Below are positions 6,223-9,577 of a DNA stretch of 9,577 nucleotides, in pieces (within the stretch, counting starts at the first letter, position 1; each line of letters begins with the position of its first letter). The position numbers and the translations under genes are program-made. Source of the stretch: a bacterium HR41 (GTDB lineage Bacteria > Actinomycetota > Thermoleophilia > Solirubrobacterales > Thermoleophilaceae). Under the pieces are notes generated by a model. It was not told the origin of the DNA, did no database searches, and saw nothing but the letters and a program-made list of their open reading frames with translations. The DNA lies in contig BEIR01000027.1 in NCBI GenBank assembly GCA_002898855.1, positions 1 through 9,577 of the forward strand. Reading direction: 5' to 3'.

Positions 6223-7660
6223 AGGCCCAGCTTCTCGCGCACGAGCCGCTGGACCTCGGCACCGTCGGCGCGACCGCGAGTGGCGCGCATCACCGCGCCC
6301 ACGATCGCTCCCACCGCTTGCACCTTGCCGGCGCGGATCTTGGCAACGGCGTCGGCGTTTTCGCGAATCGCCTCCTCGACGATGGTGTCGAGCTCGTCGC
6401 TAGCCGCCATCTCGAGACCCAGTTCTTCGACGATCGCGTGCGGATTGCCGCCAGCGGCAACGAGCCGGTCAAGCACGTCCTTGCCGGCCGCTGCCGAGAT
6501 CCGCCGCTGCTGGACGAGCGACACCAGCTGGGCGAAGGCCTCGGCCGTGAGCGGCGAGGCCGCTGGGTCGCTGTCACCGACGCGCGCAGCGAGTTCGTTG
6601 ACGGTCCAGTTGGCCAGGGCGCGCGCGTCGACACCGTCGCCGGCGGCCAGCGCTAGCTCGAAAAAGTCGCCGAGCTCGAACCGGAAAGCAAGCAGACGGG
6701 CAGCATCGGCGGCGAGACCGAGCTCGCGCTGGAAGCGTTCGGCGCGCTCGGCCGGCAGTTCCGGCAGCGCCTGGCGTGCGCGGGCGATCATCTCCTCGGT
6801 CGGCACCAGGGGAACCAGGTCGGGCTCGGGGAAGTAGCGGTAGTCGTGCGCCTCCTCTTTCGAACGCAGCGGCGATAGAGCGCCGCTGCGGGGGTCGAAG
6901 TGGAGCGTCTCTTGCACGACCGCTTCGCCGGCGTCGAGAAGCGCGCGCTGGCGCTCGATCTCGGCGGCGAGCCCGCGCTCGAGGAAGCGGAACGAGTTCA
7001 TGTTCTTGAGCTCGGTCTTGGTGCCGAGCTCGCTGCTGCCGGCCAGGCGCACCGAGACGTTGGCGTCGATCCGCAGCGACCCCTCCTCCATGTTCACGTC
7101 GGAGACGCCGAGGCGCCGCAGCGTCGCCTGGAGAAGACGCCCGAACTCGGCCGCTTGCTCGGGCGAGCGCAGGTCGGGCTCGGTGACGATCTCGACGAGC
7201 GGCGTGCCGCCCCGGTTGAAATCGACGATCGACGCTTCCGCGCCGTGGATCCGCCCCGAGCTCGAAGCGTGCACGAGCTTTGCTGCGTCCTCCTCGAGGT
7301 GCACACGGTGGATGCGGACGTCGCCGAGGCGGCCGTTACGGCCGAGCGGCTCGTCGTACTGGCTGATCTGGTAGCCCTTGGGCAGATCCGGATAGAAGTA
7401 GTTCTTGCGGTGGAAGAGCGCGCGCGGCGCGATCTCGCAGCCGAAGGCGAGGGCGATCATCAGCGCGAAGTGCACCGCCTCGCTGTTGGGCACCGGCAGC
7501 GCTCCGGGCAGCCCCAGGCACACCGGGCAAGTGCGGGTGTTCGGCTCCTCGCCAAAGGAGAGCGGGCAGGAACAGAACATCTTGGTGCGCGTCGCCAGCT
7601 GGACGTGGATCTCGAGCCCGATGACCGGCTCGAACTCCACCCGTTCTCCCACCGCTGCGC

Positions 7661-7664
<4 letters not shown>
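6219..7664 (-). CDS. gatB: Glutamyl/aspartyl-tRNA amidotransferase subunit B
   Basis: This 481-residue subunit binds misacylated Glu-tRNA(Gln) or Asp-tRNA(Asn), activates the acyl group with ATP, and receives ammonia channelled from GatA. The cradle domain holds [10 protein letters not shown] at 14-23, [20 protein letters not shown] (around residues 85-104), [24 protein letters not shown] and ELKNMNSF. All are GatB signatures. Cysteines 31, 33, 46 and 49 (CSC then CPVC) form a likely zinc site, which is present in only some GatB proteins. The helical and YqeY-like C-terminal domain covers about 330-481 and ends [18 protein letters not shown]. Length is normal. ATG at 7664 overlaps the gatA stop by four bases (ATGA) and has a tandem GGAGGTGGAGGT upstream. 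The gene also overlaps the GNAT gene at its 3' end. GatCAB implies that at least one of GlnRS or AsnRS is missing from the organism. Confidence 0.97.
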
Positions 7665-9087
<1,423 letters not shown>

Positions 9088-9088
<1 letters not shown>

Positions 9089-9375
9089 CAGGACGTCCCA
9101 GGGCTCGGAACGCGGAAACCGCCCTCGGCGGCGTCGGGCGCCTGTGCGAGCACGCGGTCGCGGTCGAGACACTGGCCGGGCTCGTCCGGCCGCAGAACGT
9201 TGACGAGCTCGACGACGTGGCTCGTGGGCTCCACGCCCGCGAGATCGAGCTGTTGGATGCGCTCGACGTGCTCGAGAATCGTGCCGAGCTCGCGCGTGAA
9301 GCGCTCCACCTCCTCGTCGTTCAGCCGCAGGCGGGCGAGGCGAGCGACGTGCAGAACCTGGTCGCGCTCTATCAC
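9088..9375 (-). CDS. gatC: Glutamyl/aspartyl-tRNA amidotransferase subunit C
   Basis: This 95-residue subunit wraps between GatA and GatB and stabilises the complex. It has the standard GatC N-terminal helix pattern ([20 protein letters not shown] at 2-21), the middle helix [15 protein letters not shown], and then [20 protein letters not shown] at 48-66. The tail EGGFRVP at 84-90 matches the usual ending that packs on GatA. Length is normal. The start is GTG at 9375. An in-frame TAG lies upstream at about 9399-9397, and no earlier start exists after it. The sequence just before the start lacks a Shine-Dalgarno but has a TAGAAT box 8 bases away, so the message may be leaderless. It is the first gene of gatC-gatA-gatB-GNAT and shares one base with gatA. 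Confidence 0.95.
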
Positions 9376-9383
9376 GGCCCGCG

Positions 9384-9389
9384 ATTCTA
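9384..9389 (-). promoter_or_regulatory. Candidate -10 box for a leaderless gatC transcript
   Basis: TAGAAT on the - strand matches five of six bases of TATAAT and lies 8 bases before the gatC GTG, so transcription would begin at or within about three bases of the start codon. No recognisable -35 hexamer lies 16-19 bases upstream. Leaderless messages with only a TAnnnT box at this distance are well known in actinobacteria. Co-transcription from the upstream gene is the alternative. Confidence 0.4.
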
Positions 9390-9396
9390 CGTGCGT

Positions 9397-9577
9397 CTAG
9401 GTCTCGCGGCCGGTACCGGGCGAGGGGGGCGACGCTGTCGGCGACGGGGCGGGGATCCGTTCGACGTGCGGGTAGACGGCGGCGCTCGCGCGCGCACCGG
9501 TGTGGTCGCGGGGGTCCTGCGGCGACCCCAGACGCTCGTCGGCGAGCCCGCGGCCCAGGCCGACAAGCTCGATCCAA
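9397..9577 (-). CDS. Unidentified protein, C-terminal 59 residues (5' end outside window)
   Basis: The - strand frame that enters at the right edge reads [20 protein letters not shown], continues for 59 codons, and ends at TAG (9399-9397), 21 bases before gatC. About 90% of third positions are G or C, as in the neighbouring real genes, which supports coding. A small amount of structured sequence is followed by a Pro/Ser/Thr-rich tail ([15 protein letters not shown]), the kind of low-complexity end seen on secreted or membrane-anchored proteins, though no signal or anchor is visible in this part. It does not look like the BRCT end of DNA ligase LigA, a common neighbour of gatC. I do not recognise the family. 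An overlapping frame is open to gatA but has an Arg-rich, shadow-like composition. Confidence 0.55.
   Translation of the reverse strand, partial: WIELVGLGRGLADERLGSPQDPRDHTGARASAAVYPHVERIPAPSPTASPPSPGTGRET

Noticed and set aside
4991..6262. A 423-codon open frame on the - strand covering the GNAT gene and the small membrane gene
   Set aside because: Upstream of 5167 it overlaps the GNAT gene out of frame and is Arg/Ala/Gly-rich with no recognisable domain. Only the last 58 residues look like a real, hydrophobic protein.
9092..9099. GGACGTCC palindrome near the gatC stop and gatA start
   Set aside because: Only 8 bp, inside coding sequence, and readily expected by chance.
9089..9577. N-terminal extension of gatA to the window edge
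   Set aside because: The extra 163 residues are Arg-rich, overlap gatC and the upstream coding tail in other frames, and precede the family-typical GatA start at 9088.

Overview
This is a GC-rich bacterial window (roughly 70% G+C by eye, with codon third positions almost all G or C) that is almost entirely protein-coding. GTG starts are common. The protein set points to a high-GC actinobacterium: menaquinone-pathway MenD and MenF, a GatCAB tRNA amidotransferase, IlvB/IlvN, and a short membrane protein ending in a zinc ribbon. The style of the zinc-ribbon protein and of IlvB (GIPGGANLPTYDAL near the N-terminus) reminds me of the class Thermoleophilia. That placement is an inference from memory, not a search result.

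Layout. Bases 2-886 on the + strand hold the C-terminal half of menD. Everything else lies on the - strand as one tight co-directional run, read from right to left. It begins with the tail of an unidentified gene (9577-9397), then gatC (9375-9088), gatA (9088-7661) and gatB (7664-6219). A GNAT acetyltransferase follows (6222-5251), then a 58-residue membrane protein (5167-4991) and a 96-residue membrane/zinc-ribbon protein (4986-4696). The run ends with ilvB (4620-2938), ilvN (2924-2367) and menF (2358-922). menF and menD converge on a 35-base gap that contains a 7-bp stem-loop. There is no gene-free stretch over 300 bases; the longest gaps are the 83 bases after the GNAT gene and the 75 bases before ilvB. 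I see no rRNA, tRNA, CRISPR array, transposase, integrase or attachment site.

How the genes work together. GatC, GatA and GatB form the amidotransferase that corrects Glu-tRNA(Gln) and/or Asp-tRNA(Asn). Their genes overlap by 1 and 4 bases, and gatB overlaps the GNAT gene by a further 4 bases, which suggests translational coupling. IlvB and IlvN form acetohydroxyacid synthase, the first common step of branched-chain amino acid synthesis. MenF makes isochorismate and MenD consumes it, so the two ends of the convergent pair are consecutive menaquinone enzymes, yet menF appears to be transcribed as the last gene of the ilv unit. The likely transcription units are gatCAB-GNAT-(two small membrane genes) and ilvBN-menF. 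Possible promoters are a TAGAAT box just before gatC and a TGG-TAGACT box before ilvB.

This is mostly ordinary housekeeping sequence and I find no convincing new defence or mobile system. The points most worth a second look are the coupled pair of small membrane genes, the two-domain GNAT protein tied to gatB, menF at the end of ilvBN, a Glu in place of the usual metal-binding Asp in MenD, and unusual residues in the IlvB inhibitor-site loop.
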